From Candidatus Korobacter versatilis (GTDB lineage Bacteria; Acidobacteriota; Terriglobia; Terriglobales; Acidobacteriaceae), in NCBI GenBank assembly GCA_016185395.1, contig JACPNR010000011.1:186001-250000 (forward strand): 64,000 bases of DNA. Reading direction: 5' to 3'. Positions 9,136 to 17,294 of the stretch are shown piece after piece; positions within the stretch are counted from its first letter, which is position 1, and each line of letters opens with the position of its first letter. The notes beneath the pieces are model-generated. The model searched no databases and was not told where the DNA came from. It worked only from the letters and a program-made list of their open reading frames with translations. Both the position numbers and the translations under genes were made by a program.

Positions 9136-10758
9136 CTAATGGATGGAGGCCGAGGCACCCTGCGCCAATCCGCCGCCGGTCACGACTTCACCGGCTGGCA
9201 CGGAGACATCGAGCCGCGTGCCCTTGCCCCTGCCGGATTGCACGCGGACGGTCCCGCCCAACGAGGCGATACGTTCTTTGATTCCTGCCAGGCCGAAGGA
9301 GTGGCCACGGGAGTTGCTGCTTCTGCCGGAGAATCCGACCCCGTCATCTTCGACCAAAACCCGGACAACCCCGGCGACGCGTCCGATCTGGATGGTCACG
9401 CTCTTGGCGTGCGCATGTTTGGCGACGTTGTGCAGCGCCTCCTGCACCACGCGATAGATGGCGGCCTCGATCTCGGGAGCGAGCCGGCCGACGCTATCCG
9501 GAATGACGACGCGCGCCTTCACCCCGGTGTTGCGGGCGAGGTCCTTGGCTTCCTTGCGGATGGCGGCCATCAACCCCAGCTCCTGCAGCACGAGCGGCGA
9601 GAGTTTGGCGATGATGCGGCGGATGCCTTCGATGGTGCGGTCGACGACGGAGAGCGTCTCGCGGATCTTGCTGCGGGCGGTGCGCCCGGCGGTGGCGGTC
9701 TCGAGCATGCCGAGATAAAGGCGGATGACCATGAGTCCCTGGCCGGTCTCGTCATGCAATTCGCGGCTGATGCGTTTGCGCTCCTCTTCCTGCACCTGCA
9801 GCAGGTGGGCGCTGAGCTCGGCGATGCGGCTTTCGCGCTCGCGCAACGCGTCGTTGATGCGGGCGCGGTCGAGCGCGAGCGAGGAACGCTCGGCGATGGC
9901 GCGCATGAGCGCGCGCTCGGTGGGCAGCCATTCGTAGGGCTTGTCGAATCCGATGACGAGCGCGCCAAGGGTGACGTTATCCAAGCGCAAAGGCACGCCC
10001 CAGAGCGTCTTGGCCAGGCTGCGCACGTTTTCCAGCAGGATGTTCGATTCGTTCGAGGTATCGAAGACCATGATGGGCTCGCCGGTCTGGACCACGCGTC
10101 CGGCCGCGCCCTTGCCGAGCGGGATGGCCATGTCGTCTACGTCGTCGGGAACGCCGGTGGCGGCGCGCACGCGCAGGGTCTCGCCATCGGGATCGAGCAG
10201 CACGATGGCGCCGAGGTTCGCGCCGAAGGTGTGCGCGGTGATCTTGAGGACGCGCTCGAGCAGCGAGGAAACGTCTTCGGCGGAGAGCTCGGCATCGAGG
10301 ATGCTGAGCAGCGCGGCGGATTCGCGCGTCTTGGCGTCGAAATAGGCGCCGGAAACGGAAGTGAAGGTGGCGGCGGCGAGCATCTCGATGGCGGTGGAGG
10401 CTTCCGCGCGACGGTCACCGAAGAGGCTGCGCAGGTAAGGCGCGCAGCCTTCGCCGTAGAGGTCAAGGGAGCGCGCGATGATGCGCGTATCCACCTCGAG
10501 CTTGGCGAGGCGGACGCCAAAGTACTGCAGGTTCTCGAAGAAGCCTTCAAAATCGCCGTGGCAAAAGTACGTGCAGCCGGTGGAGATGTTGAGGCGCTCG
10601 AGCGCCATGAGGACGCGTCCGTCGGCGCCGAACTCGGCTTGCACACGATTGCGCCAGATGACGGTGATGTCCGGAAAATAAGGTTCGAGGGAGCGCGCTA
10701 CTCCGACGATGGACTCGCGGAGACTTTCCTTGAGCGGCAGTACGGCAGGAGCTGACAA
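9136..10758 (-). CDS. GAF-domain sensor histidine kinase (HisKA_3 type)
   Basis: 540 residues. An N-terminal helical domain (1-120) resembles an RsbR- or globin-like sensor; GAF domain at about 160-300; a short coiled segment; dimerisation/phosphorylation box with His335 in RISRELHDETGQG; ATPase domain near the C-terminus with EALHNVAKHAHA (N box) and VEDDGVGF (G1). No membrane segments, so it is a cytoplasmic sensor. The start is TTG at 10758 with AAGGGGA 9 bases upstream. It is first of the three-gene signalling operon; the ligand of the GAF domain is unknown. Confidence 0.85.
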   Translation of the reverse strand: MSAPAVLPLKESLRESIVGVARSLEPYFPDITVIWRNRVQAEFGADGRVLMALERLNISTGCTYFCHGDFEGFFENLQYFGVRLAKLEVDTRIIARSLDLYGEGCAPYLRSLFGDRRAEASTAIEMLAAATFTSVSGAYFDAKTRESAALLSILDAELSAEDVSSLLERVLKITAHTFGANLGAIVLLDPDGETLRVRAATGVPDDVDDMAIPLGKGAAGRVVQTGEPIMVFDTSNESNILLENVRSLAKTLWGVPLRLDNVTLGALVIGFDKPYEWLPTERALMRAIAERSSLALDRARINDALRERESRIAELSAHLLQVQEEERKRISRELHDETGQGLMVIRLYLGMLETATAGRTARSKIRETLSVVDRTIEGIRRIIAKLSPLVLQELGLMAAIRKEAKDLARNTGVKARVVIPDSVGRLAPEIEAAIYRVVQEALHNVAKHAHAKSVTIQIGRVAGVVRVLVEDDGVGFSGRSSNSRGHSFGLAGIKERIASLGGTVRVQSGRGKGTRLDVSVPAGEVVTGGGLAQGASASIH

Positions 10759-10994
10759 CGCAAAATCCCCTTGGTTCGGCCTGAGCTTGGATGCGAAAGA
10801 CTTTAGTGGCGAAGGTGGCTACTACTTAGTCACCTAAGAGCTTCAAATCCTTGGGGTATTCTACCTATCCCGTTCCCTAAGGTCTAGGCCGTAGTTACCT
10901 TTTTGATAAGGCTGGCTTTTGGCGTCGCGGGTGAGTGCGGCGGCAGCGTCATTTACAATCTTCGATTCGCTAGTTGTTCCAACCCTTCCCTATC

Positions 10995-12173
10995 ATGCTG
11001 CGTTTTTTTACTGCCGGAGAATCACATGGCGAGGCGCTGGTGGGCACCATCAGCGGCCTGCCCGCCGGCATCGTGGTGGACCAGGCGTTCGTGGACCGCG
11101 AACTGTGGCGGCGGCAGCAAGGCTACGGCCGCGGCGGGCGGATGAAGATCGAGAGTGACCGCGCGCACTTCCTCTCCGGGGTGCGGCATGGAAAGACCAT
11201 CGGGTCGCCCATCGCCATCCTGCTGGAAAACAAAGATTGGAAGAATTGGCAGGAGGCGCTGCCGGTCGAAGCGGGCGATCCGGCGAAGCATAAGACGGTG
11301 AAGTCTCCGCGACCGGGGCATGCCGACCTGGCGGGCGCGCTGAAGTACGACTTCCCCGACGCGCGCTACGTGCTGGAGCGGGCGTCGGCACGAGAGTCGG
11401 CGGCGCGGACGGCGGTGGGCGCGCTGGCGAAACTGTTTTTGCGCGAGCTGGGGATCGAGGTGCTGAGCCACGTGCTATCCGTGGGCGGAACGCTCATCAC
11501 CGATGCCGACGTGGCGTGGGAGCGGCTCGTGGAACTGGCAAAGAAAGACGACATCCTGCTGAACTGCGCCGATGCGGAGAGCGAGCAGCGGATGAAGGCC
11601 GAGGTGGACGCCGTGCTCAAGACCGGCGACACGGTCGGCGGAGTGTTCGAAGTGGTGGCGCACAACGTTCCTCCCGGACTGGGGACGTTCGCGCAGTGGG
11701 ATGAGCGGCTGGATACGCAACTCGCGGCAGCGGTGATGAGCCTGCAAGCGGTGAAGGCGGTCGAGATCGGCTCGGGCGTGACGGCGGCGGTCTCCGCCGG
11801 GTCGGGCGTGCACGACGCGATACGTTACGAGAAGCAGCGCGCGGGCTTCACCGGATTCGCGCGCAGTTCGAACCATGCGGGCGGCATCGAGGGCGGAGTG
11901 AGCAACGGCGAAGACGTGCTCGTCCGCGGATATCTGAAGCCGATCTCCACGTTGCGGCGGCCGCTGGAGTCGGTGGACTTCGCGACGCGCGAGCCGGTGA
12001 AGGCGGCGTATGAACGCTCGGACGTATGCGTTGTCCCGGCCGCGGGCGTGGCCGGCGAAGCGATGGTCGCGCTGACGCTGGCGCGGGCGGCGCTGGAAAA
12101 GTTTGGCGGCGATTCCATCGGCGAGACGAAACGCAACTTCCACGGATACCTGGAGCAGTTGAAGAGGTTCTAG
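10995..12173 (+). CDS. aroC: Chorismate synthase
   Basis: 392 residues. It converts 5-enolpyruvylshikimate-3-phosphate to chorismate with reduced FMN, the last common step to aromatic amino acids. Signature blocks are GESHGEALVG near the start, GRGGRM, RPGHADLAGALKY, and RASARESAARTAVG. The ATG at 10995 gives the canonical MLRFFTAGESHG start; an upstream in-frame start at 10974 adds seven atypical residues. The preceding 236 bp to the kinase gene is non-coding and should hold both divergent promoters. Confidence 0.96.
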   Translation: MLRFFTAGESHGEALVGTISGLPAGIVVDQAFVDRELWRRQQGYGRGGRMKIESDRAHFLSGVRHGKTIGSPIAILLENKDWKNWQEALPVEAGDPAKHKTVKSPRPGHADLAGALKYDFPDARYVLERASARESAARTAVGALAKLFLRELGIEVLSHVLSVGGTLITDADVAWERLVELAKKDDILLNCADAESEQRMKAEVDAVLKTGDTVGGVFEVVAHNVPPGLGTFAQWDERLDTQLAAAVMSLQAVKAVEIGSGVTAAVSAGSGVHDAIRYEKQRAGFTGFARSSNHAGGIEGGVSNGEDVLVRGYLKPISTLRRPLESVDFATREPVKAAYERSDVCVVPAAGVAGEAMVALTLARAALEKFGGDSIGETKRNFHGYLEQLKRF

Positions 12174-12212
12174 AAAAGCAGATTCCTCGGGCGGACGCCC
12201 TCGGAATGACAA
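12174..12212. repeat. Intergenic palindromic repeat, copy A
   Basis: AAAAGCAGATTCCTCG, a GC-rich centre, then CTCGGAATGACAA. The ends match those of the element at 22695-22734 in the same order, and TTCC/GGAA form an imperfect hairpin. It lies between aroC and def. Confidence 0.5.
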
Positions 12213-12222
12213 GACAGAAAGC

Positions 12223-12741
12223 ATGCCCAAGATCTATCCCATCGTCCTTTACGGCGACCCTGTGCTGGAGACGCCGGCGGCGCCGGTCACGAAGTTCGAC
12301 GACGAGCTGAAGAAGCTGGTCGACGACATGTTCGCTTCCATGTATGAAGCGCACGGCGTGGGCCTGGCCGCGCCGCAGATCGGCATTGCCAAGCGCATCG
12401 CGGTGGTCGACACCACGTTCAAGGAAGATCCGGCGGCCAGGCTGGTGCTGGTGAATCCGGAGATCGTGAAGACGGAGGGCAAACAGGCGGGCAACGAAGG
12501 CTGCCTGTCGCTGCCCGAGTTCCGCGAAGGCGTGACGCGGCCGAAGCGGGTGACGGTGCGCGCGCAGGACGTCCACGGCAAGTGGCACGAGCACACGGGC
12601 GATGATCTGCTGGCGCGTGCGTTCATGCACGAGACGGACCATCTGGACGGCAAGCTGTACATCCGGCATATCTCCGCGCTGAAGCGCGACCTGATGAAGC
12701 GCAAGATCAAGAAGCTGATGAAGGCCGGCGAGTGGGTGTAG
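12223..12741 (+). CDS. def: Peptide deformylase
   Basis: 172 residues. It removes the formyl group from N-terminal methionine. All three family motifs are present: GVGLAAPQIG (about 46-55), EGCLSLPE (metal Cys) and HETDHLDG (HEXXH metal site). It sits 48 bp after aroC and directly ahead of fmt, the usual def-fmt pairing, whose products act at opposite ends of the formyl-methionine cycle. Confidence 0.96.
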   Translation: MPKIYPIVLYGDPVLETPAAPVTKFDDELKKLVDDMFASMYEAHGVGLAAPQIGIAKRIAVVDTTFKEDPAARLVLVNPEIVKTEGKQAGNEGCLSLPEFREGVTRPKRVTVRAQDVHGKWHEHTGDDLLARAFMHETDHLDGKLYIRHISALKRDLMKRKIKKLMKAGEWV

Positions 12742-12746
12742 CTGCT

Positions 12747-12830
12747 CAGTTTCGAGTTTCAAGTTTCGAGTTTCACGAGTAGAACTAGCGCACGGCCTCT
12801 TGAAACTGGAAACTTGAAACTATGAAACTG
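12747..12830. repeat. Long near-perfect inverted repeat covering the fmt start codon
   Basis: Left arm 12747-12774 and right arm 12802-12830 are made of GTTTC/GAAAC units (CAGTTTC...GTTTCAAGTTTC on the left, GAAACTTGAAAC...GAAACTG on the right). They pair over about 28 positions with differences only at two spots. The loop is 27 bases. The right arm includes the fmt ATG at 12822-12824, so the start codon would be buried in the stem of an RNA hairpin. Confidence 0.7.
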
Positions 12831-13757
12831 GTTTTTGCCGGCACGCCGCAATTCGCTGTCCCGACGCTCGAGCACTTGCTGCGCGCGGGGCACGAGGTGC
12901 CGCTGGTGGTCACGCAGCCGGACCGTCCTAAGGGACGCGGCGGCGAGCTGGCTGCGCCCCCGGTGAAGCAGGCCGCGATGGGGCACGGCTTGCGTGTTAT
13001 CCAACCGGAGAAGATCAAGAACAACGCAGAGTTTCGCGCCGAGCTGGAGCAGCTCGCGCCGCGCGCCATCATTGTGGTGGGATACGGGCGGATCATCCCG
13101 CAATGGATGATCGACCTGCCGGCGCTGGGGAACCTGAATGTGCATGCGTCGCTGCTGCCGAAGTATCGCGGTGCGGCGCCGATCCAGTGGGCGATCGCGA
13201 ACGGCGAGACCACGACCGGCGTGACCACGATGCGCATCGACGCCGGACTCGACACCGGCGACATCCTGCTGCAGGCGGCAACACCGATACGCGCTTCCGA
13301 CAATGCGGTGACGCTCGGGCCGCGGCTCGCGGAGCTGGGCGCCGCGCTGCTCATCGAGACGCTGCAGCGGCTCGAAGCCGGGACTTTGGCCGCGACGCCG
13401 CAAGATAGTTCGCAGGCGTCGCTCGCGCCCATCCTGACAAAAGAAGACGGCTTGATCGATTGGAGCCGCACCGCGATGGCGACGTGGAACCGGTTGCGCG
13501 GATTCCAGCCGTGGCCGGGAGCGTCTACTACGTTCCGCGGGAAGGGATTGCAGGTCACCGAGGCGCGGCTGGTGCACGAGAGCAGCGCGTTGACGCCGGG
13601 TGAGCTGAGCGCGGCCGGCGGCAAGCTACTGGTAGGATGCGGCGGCGCGAGCGCGCTCGAGGTGCTGGAGCTGCAGCCGGAGGCGAAGAAGAAGATGCCG
13701 GCGGCGGCGTTCCTCAACGGATACCGGCCGCAGGCGGGGGAAAGATTCGGGCGCTGA
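12822..13757 (+). CDS. fmt: Methionyl-tRNA formyltransferase
   Basis: 311 residues. It transfers a formyl group from 10-formyltetrahydrofolate to initiator Met-tRNA. N-terminal MKLVFAGTPQFAVPTL, the catalytic region LNVHASLLPKYRGAAPIQWA, and the C-terminal domain beginning near WSRTAMATWNRLRGFQPWPG are typical. It lies 80 bp after def. No good ribosome-binding site is visible because the region before the ATG is the AAAC-rich inverted repeat. Confidence 0.95.
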   Translation: MKLVFAGTPQFAVPTLEHLLRAGHEVPLVVTQPDRPKGRGGELAAPPVKQAAMGHGLRVIQPEKIKNNAEFRAELEQLAPRAIIVVGYGRIIPQWMIDLPALGNLNVHASLLPKYRGAAPIQWAIANGETTTGVTTMRIDAGLDTGDILLQAATPIRASDNAVTLGPRLAELGAALLIETLQRLEAGTLAATPQDSSQASLAPILTKEDGLIDWSRTAMATWNRLRGFQPWPGASTTFRGKGLQVTEARLVHESSALTPGELSAAGGKLLVGCGGASALEVLELQPEAKKKMPAAAFLNGYRPQAGERFGR

Positions 13758-13813
13758 GATCCTTCGCTCCGCTCAGGATGACACTTCGCTCCGGGTGACA
13801 CCACGGTAACTCT

Positions 13814-15214
13814 ATGGCGATCTCGCCTGCACGCATTGCCGCGTTCGACATCCTGCTGCGCGTCGAGACGGAAGACGCGTACGCGAGCGAGCTGCTGCAC
13901 TCTTCCCTGCTCGACAGACTCTCGCCGCCGGACCGCGGGCTCGCGACCGAGATCGTGATGGGCGCGCTGCGCTGCCAGGCGGTGCTCGACCGGCAGATAG
14001 CTACGGCTTCCGATAAATCCACTTCACAGCTGGATGCGGCGGTGCGCGTGGCGCTGCGCATGGCGGCGTACCAGTTGCTGTTCCTCGACCGCGTGCCGGG
14101 ACATGCGGCGGTGCACGAGAGTGTGGAGTTGGTGAAGCGCGCGCGCAAGCGTTCGGCGGCGGGCTTCGTGAACGCGGTGCTGCGGCGCGTGAGCGGGCAA
14201 GCAAAACTGCCCGCTTCCCCGCGCTGGCGCGCGGCAAGCGAAGAAGAAACGGTTGAGGCGATCGCGGAGGATGCGGCGACTCCGCTGTGGCTGGTGCGGC
14301 GCTGGGCGGAACGCTTTGGCGCTCCTGCTGCCGCAAAGATCGCGGCATGGGGATTGACGGAGCACGCGCCGGCGTTGCGGATGGTGAGCTCCTCCGTCGA
14401 GGACGAACTGAGGTCCGAGGGGGTGGAGTTGCGTCCGGGAAAGCTGCTGCGGAGCACGCGGCTGGCGGTGGGTGGGGATGTCACCAAAAGCAGCGCGTTC
14501 CGCGAGGGACGCGCGCAGATCCAGGATGAGGCGTCGCAGCTCGTCGCGCTAGTGGTGGGGCGCGTGGGGAGCGGCGGGCGGATACTCGACTGCTGCGCGG
14601 CGCCGGGCGGAAAAACATCCGTGATCGCGGCGCGGAACCCGGCGGCGAAGGTGGTGGCGGTGGAGATGCATCCGCAACGCGCGGAGCTGACGCGGCGGCG
14701 CGTGCGCGAGCCGAACGTGGAAGTCATCACCGCGGACGCGCGGGACCTGCCGCGTGGCGAAGGTTACGACCGCGTGCTGGCGGATGTGCCGTGCTCGGGC
14801 ACGGGGACGCTGGCACGGAACCCGGAGATCAAGTGGCGGCTGAAGCCGGAGAAACTCGCCGAGCTGCACGCGTTACAAGTCGCGATCCTCAGCGCCGCGC
14901 TCGACCAGTTGGTGGCGGGCGGCAAGCTCGTCTATTCCACGTGCTCGCTCGAGCGCGAAGAGGATGAGGACGTGGTGGAAGAAGTGATGCGTGCGCGCAC
15001 GGACGTCGAGCTGGGCGATGTGCGCGAAGAGCTTGCGTTGCTGGTGAAGGAAGGCGAGCTCGTGGCGGGCGACGTCGACTCTCTCGTCTCGGGAAAGTTC
15101 TTGCGGACGCTGCCCGGCGCGCATCCTTGTGATGGTTTTTTTGCGGCGGTGCTGCGGAAGAAATGGCGGTCAGCTATAAGCGAAAACAGGGTTGCCGGCT
15201 CGGCTGAAGGCTGA
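13814..15214 (+). CDS. rsmB: 16S rRNA (cytosine-5) methyltransferase RsmB
   Basis: 466 residues. An N-terminal NusB-like RNA-binding domain (about 1-150, with HAAVHESVELVKRA) is followed by an SAM-dependent methyltransferase domain with ILDCCAAPGGKT (SAM site), ADVPCSGTGTLARNPEIKW and the catalytic cysteine block YSTCSLEREED. This matches RsmB (Sun), which methylates C967 of 16S rRNA. It continues the def-fmt run. The 56 bp before it contain a TCCTTCGCTCCGCTCAGGAT-type palindrome. Confidence 0.92.
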   Translation: MAISPARIAAFDILLRVETEDAYASELLHSSLLDRLSPPDRGLATEIVMGALRCQAVLDRQIATASDKSTSQLDAAVRVALRMAAYQLLFLDRVPGHAAVHESVELVKRARKRSAAGFVNAVLRRVSGQAKLPASPRWRAASEEETVEAIAEDAATPLWLVRRWAERFGAPAAAKIAAWGLTEHAPALRMVSSSVEDELRSEGVELRPGKLLRSTRLAVGGDVTKSSAFREGRAQIQDEASQLVALVVGRVGSGGRILDCCAAPGGKTSVIAARNPAAKVVAVEMHPQRAELTRRRVREPNVEVITADARDLPRGEGYDRVLADVPCSGTGTLARNPEIKWRLKPEKLAELHALQVAILSAALDQLVAGGKLVYSTCSLEREEDEDVVEEVMRARTDVELGDVREELALLVKEGELVAGDVDSLVSGKFLRTLPGAHPCDGFFAAVLRKKWRSAISENRVAGSAEG

Positions 15215-15232
15215 GCGCTGACAGCTGAACGC

Positions 15233-15937
15233 TTACTTTGCGACTTCCACGTGGATGGTGGCGCCGCTCGCGATGCGCGTGCCGGGCGCGGGCGACTGGC
15301 GGACGACGGACGAGGGCGGAGAGCCGGGGGCGTCCACCGGCTGGCTGACGATCTTCATGCCGACGGCGTCGGCGGCGTCGAAGACGTCGGTGAGCTGGCG
15401 GCCGGTGAAGTCGGGCATCACGAACTCCTGCTCGTTCGCGGGCGCGTTGATGAGCAGGTTCACCTTGGGCGAGGTGGCGCTGGCGTAGGCCATGGGGCTT
15501 TGCGCCACGACCTGGTCGGGCGGCGAGTCGGGGACGTGCACGGTGGCGGCGGTGCCGAGTTCGAGCGCGCGGCGCGCGATGTTCATCTCGGCGGCGCGGC
15601 GCGATTGTCCGACGACGTTGGGGATGGTGGCGCGCTGCGGCCCGAGGCTCTCGGCCACGCGGACCCGCCATCCGCGGCGCACCTTCGTGCCGGCGGCCGG
15701 GACCTGGGTGACGATCTTCCCTTCCGCGACCTCGTTCGAATAGAAGCGGCTCTCGACTTGCAGGATGAGGCCGTTGGAGTTGGCGAGGCGCTCGGCTTCG
15801 TCGGGGCCGAGTCCCACCAGCTTCGGCACGGCCGTCTCGCTGCGATGGATGGCGAGGCGCATCGCGGTGAGCATGCTGAGCATGCCGATCATCAGCAGCA
15901 CGAGGGCGAGCACGAAGAGTCGGAAGATCCGCTTCAT
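15233..15937 (-). CDS. Membrane-anchored protein with three PASTA domains
   Basis: 234 residues from the ATG at 15937. One transmembrane segment near the N-terminus (LFVLALVLLMIGMLSMLTA) is followed by three tandem PASTA units starting near AVPKLVGLGPDEAERL, TIPNVVGQSRRAAEM and VMPDFTGRQLTDVFDAA. PASTA domains bind peptidoglycan or lipid II. No kinase or penicillin-binding domain is attached, so this is a stand-alone PASTA protein. It overlaps the ddl stop by 4 bp (ATGA), which points to coupled translation with a cell-wall precursor enzyme. Confidence 0.85.
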   Translation of the reverse strand: MKRIFRLFVLALVLLMIGMLSMLTAMRLAIHRSETAVPKLVGLGPDEAERLANSNGLILQVESRFYSNEVAEGKIVTQVPAAGTKVRRGWRVRVAESLGPQRATIPNVVGQSRRAAEMNIARRALELGTAATVHVPDSPPDQVVAQSPMAYASATSPKVNLLINAPANEQEFVMPDFTGRQLTDVFDAADAVGMKIVSQPVDAPGSPPSSVVRQSPAPGTRIASGATIHVEVAK

Positions 15938-17133
15938 CTGGAGTACTGGTTCTTCTTCTTGTCGGCGTGGCGGTCGAGCGCGAGTTGGATGAGCCGAGCG
16001 ATGAGCTGGGGATACGCGAGTCCGCTCGCCGCCCACAGCTTGGGATACATGCTGATGGAGGTGAAGCCGGGCATGGTGTTGATCTCGTTGACGTAGATCT
16101 TTCCGGGCTTTTTCTGGGAACCAGCATCCATCAGGAAATCGACGCGCGCCAGGCCCTGGCAATCGACGGCCTGGAAGGCGCGGACGGCGAGCTGCTGGAC
16201 CTCCTTCATCTTTGCCGCCGGAAGTTTCGCAGGGATGACGAGTTGCGAACCTTCGTCGAGGTACTTGGCGGCGTAGTCGTAGAACTCGGCGCCGGGGACG
16301 ATCTCGCCGGCGACCGAGGCCTCCGGCTCGTCGTTGCCCAAGACCGAGCACTCGATCTCGCGGGCTTTGTTTTTCCCACCCACACCGCCGACGCCCTGCT
16401 CCACGATGATCTTGCGGTCGAAGCCGGCGGCGAGCTCCATGGCGTCTTTCAGTTCGTTGCGCTGGCGGACTTTGGATATCCCGACCGAAGAGCCGAGGTT
16501 TGCCGGCTTCACGAAGAGCGGATACTTCAGCGCCTTCTCGATCTTCTTCGTCGTTGCTTTGGGATCGCTCTCCCACTCGCCGCGCAGGATGGTGAGGTGC
16601 TTCACGATGGGCAGGCCGGCCTGGGCGAAGAGCTTCTTCATCACGTCTTTGTCCATGCCGCAGGCGGAGCCGAGCACGCCGGCGCCGACGTAGGCGATGT
16701 CGGCGAGCTCGAGCAGGCCTTGCACGGTGCCGTCTTCGCCGAAGGTGCCGTGCAGCACGGGGAAGATGACGTCCACCTCGATGGCTGTAGCCCGGCCGCC
16801 CTCGGCCGGGGCGTCCTGGAACGCGCGCAGTTTCTGCGAATCGCTCGCCGTCGGCACGGGCGGCACGATGATCTCGCTGCCCTTGGCGAGCACGGCCGCG
16901 GACATCGTCTTGCCGGGATCGCCGGCGCGCAGCGTGGTCGGCGGTGGCGTGCCTTTTAGGAGCGCCTCGGCATGCTGCGAGGTGATCCAGCGACCGTCTT
17001 TGGTAATGCCGATGGGCACGACCTCGAACTTCGCCGGATCCATGGCCTTCATGACCGATGCGGCCGACAGCAGCGAGACCTCGTGCTCCCCGGAACGTCC
17101 GCCGAACAAGACACCGACTCTGAGCTTTTTCAC
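15934..17133 (-). CDS. ddl: D-alanine--D-alanine ligase
   Basis: 399 residues, GTG start at 17133. ATP-grasp enzyme that joins two D-alanines for peptidoglycan. MKKLRVGVLFGGRSGEHEVS, HGTFGEDGTVQGLLE, FVKPANLGSSVGISKV and the metal-binding VNEINTMPGFTSISMYP are all present. Unusually, the DNA for DAPAEGGRATA near residues 106-116 consists mostly of a GC-rich palindrome of intergenic type (see 16788-16810), which makes an in-frame insert. Upstream of the PASTA gene. Confidence 0.94.
   Translation of the reverse strand: MKKLRVGVLFGGRSGEHEVSLLSAASVMKAMDPAKFEVVPIGITKDGRWITSQHAEALLKGTPPPTTLRAGDPGKTMSAAVLAKGSEIIVPPVPTASDSQKLRAFQDAPAEGGRATAIEVDVIFPVLHGTFGEDGTVQGLLELADIAYVGAGVLGSACGMDKDVMKKLFAQAGLPIVKHLTILRGEWESDPKATTKKIEKALKYPLFVKPANLGSSVGISKVRQRNELKDAMELAAGFDRKIIVEQGVGGVGGKNKAREIECSVLGNDEPEASVAGEIVPGAEFYDYAAKYLDEGSQLVIPAKLPAAKMKEVQQLAVRAFQAVDCQGLARVDFLMDAGSQKKPGKIYVNEINTMPGFTSISMYPKLWAASGLAYPQLIARLIQLALDRHADKKKNQYSR
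16788..16810. repeat. Palindromic repeat inside the ddl coding frame
   Basis: TAG followed by CCCGGCCG, a 4-base loop CCCT, and the exact complement CGGCCGGG. It is read in frame on the minus strand as part of ddl. It resembles a palindromic repeat normally placed between genes. Confidence 0.5.
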
Positions 17134-17154
17134 AAAGCCTTTTTACCACGGACA

Positions 17155-17215
17155 GGAGCTCGCCGCAGATGAACGCTGGTGGACGCAGATCAAGAATCAA
17201 AGGCTTCACCGCCGA
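17155..17215. repeat. Short repeat related to the one at 27.68 kb
   Basis: CGCCGCAGATGAACGCTGGT and a following GGACGCAGATCA block match the CGCCGCAGATTGACGCTGAT and GAACGCAGA words at 27683-27714. It fills most of the 160-bp gap between ddl and the hydrolase gene; the rest shows an ACGCCGAGGACGCCGAGAGG tandem and nothing else. Confidence 0.4.
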
Positions 17216-17294
17216 GACGCCGAGGACGCCGAGAGGAGGAGTGGGCGAAGGTCAAAATCCGCGATGGAGGCGCGGAGGATATTTCCGCTCAACT

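Noticed and set aside
9103..10755. Open plus-strand frame of 550 codons
   Set aside because: Fully antisense to the histidine kinase, whose H, N and G boxes are intact. Composition is that of a shadow frame.
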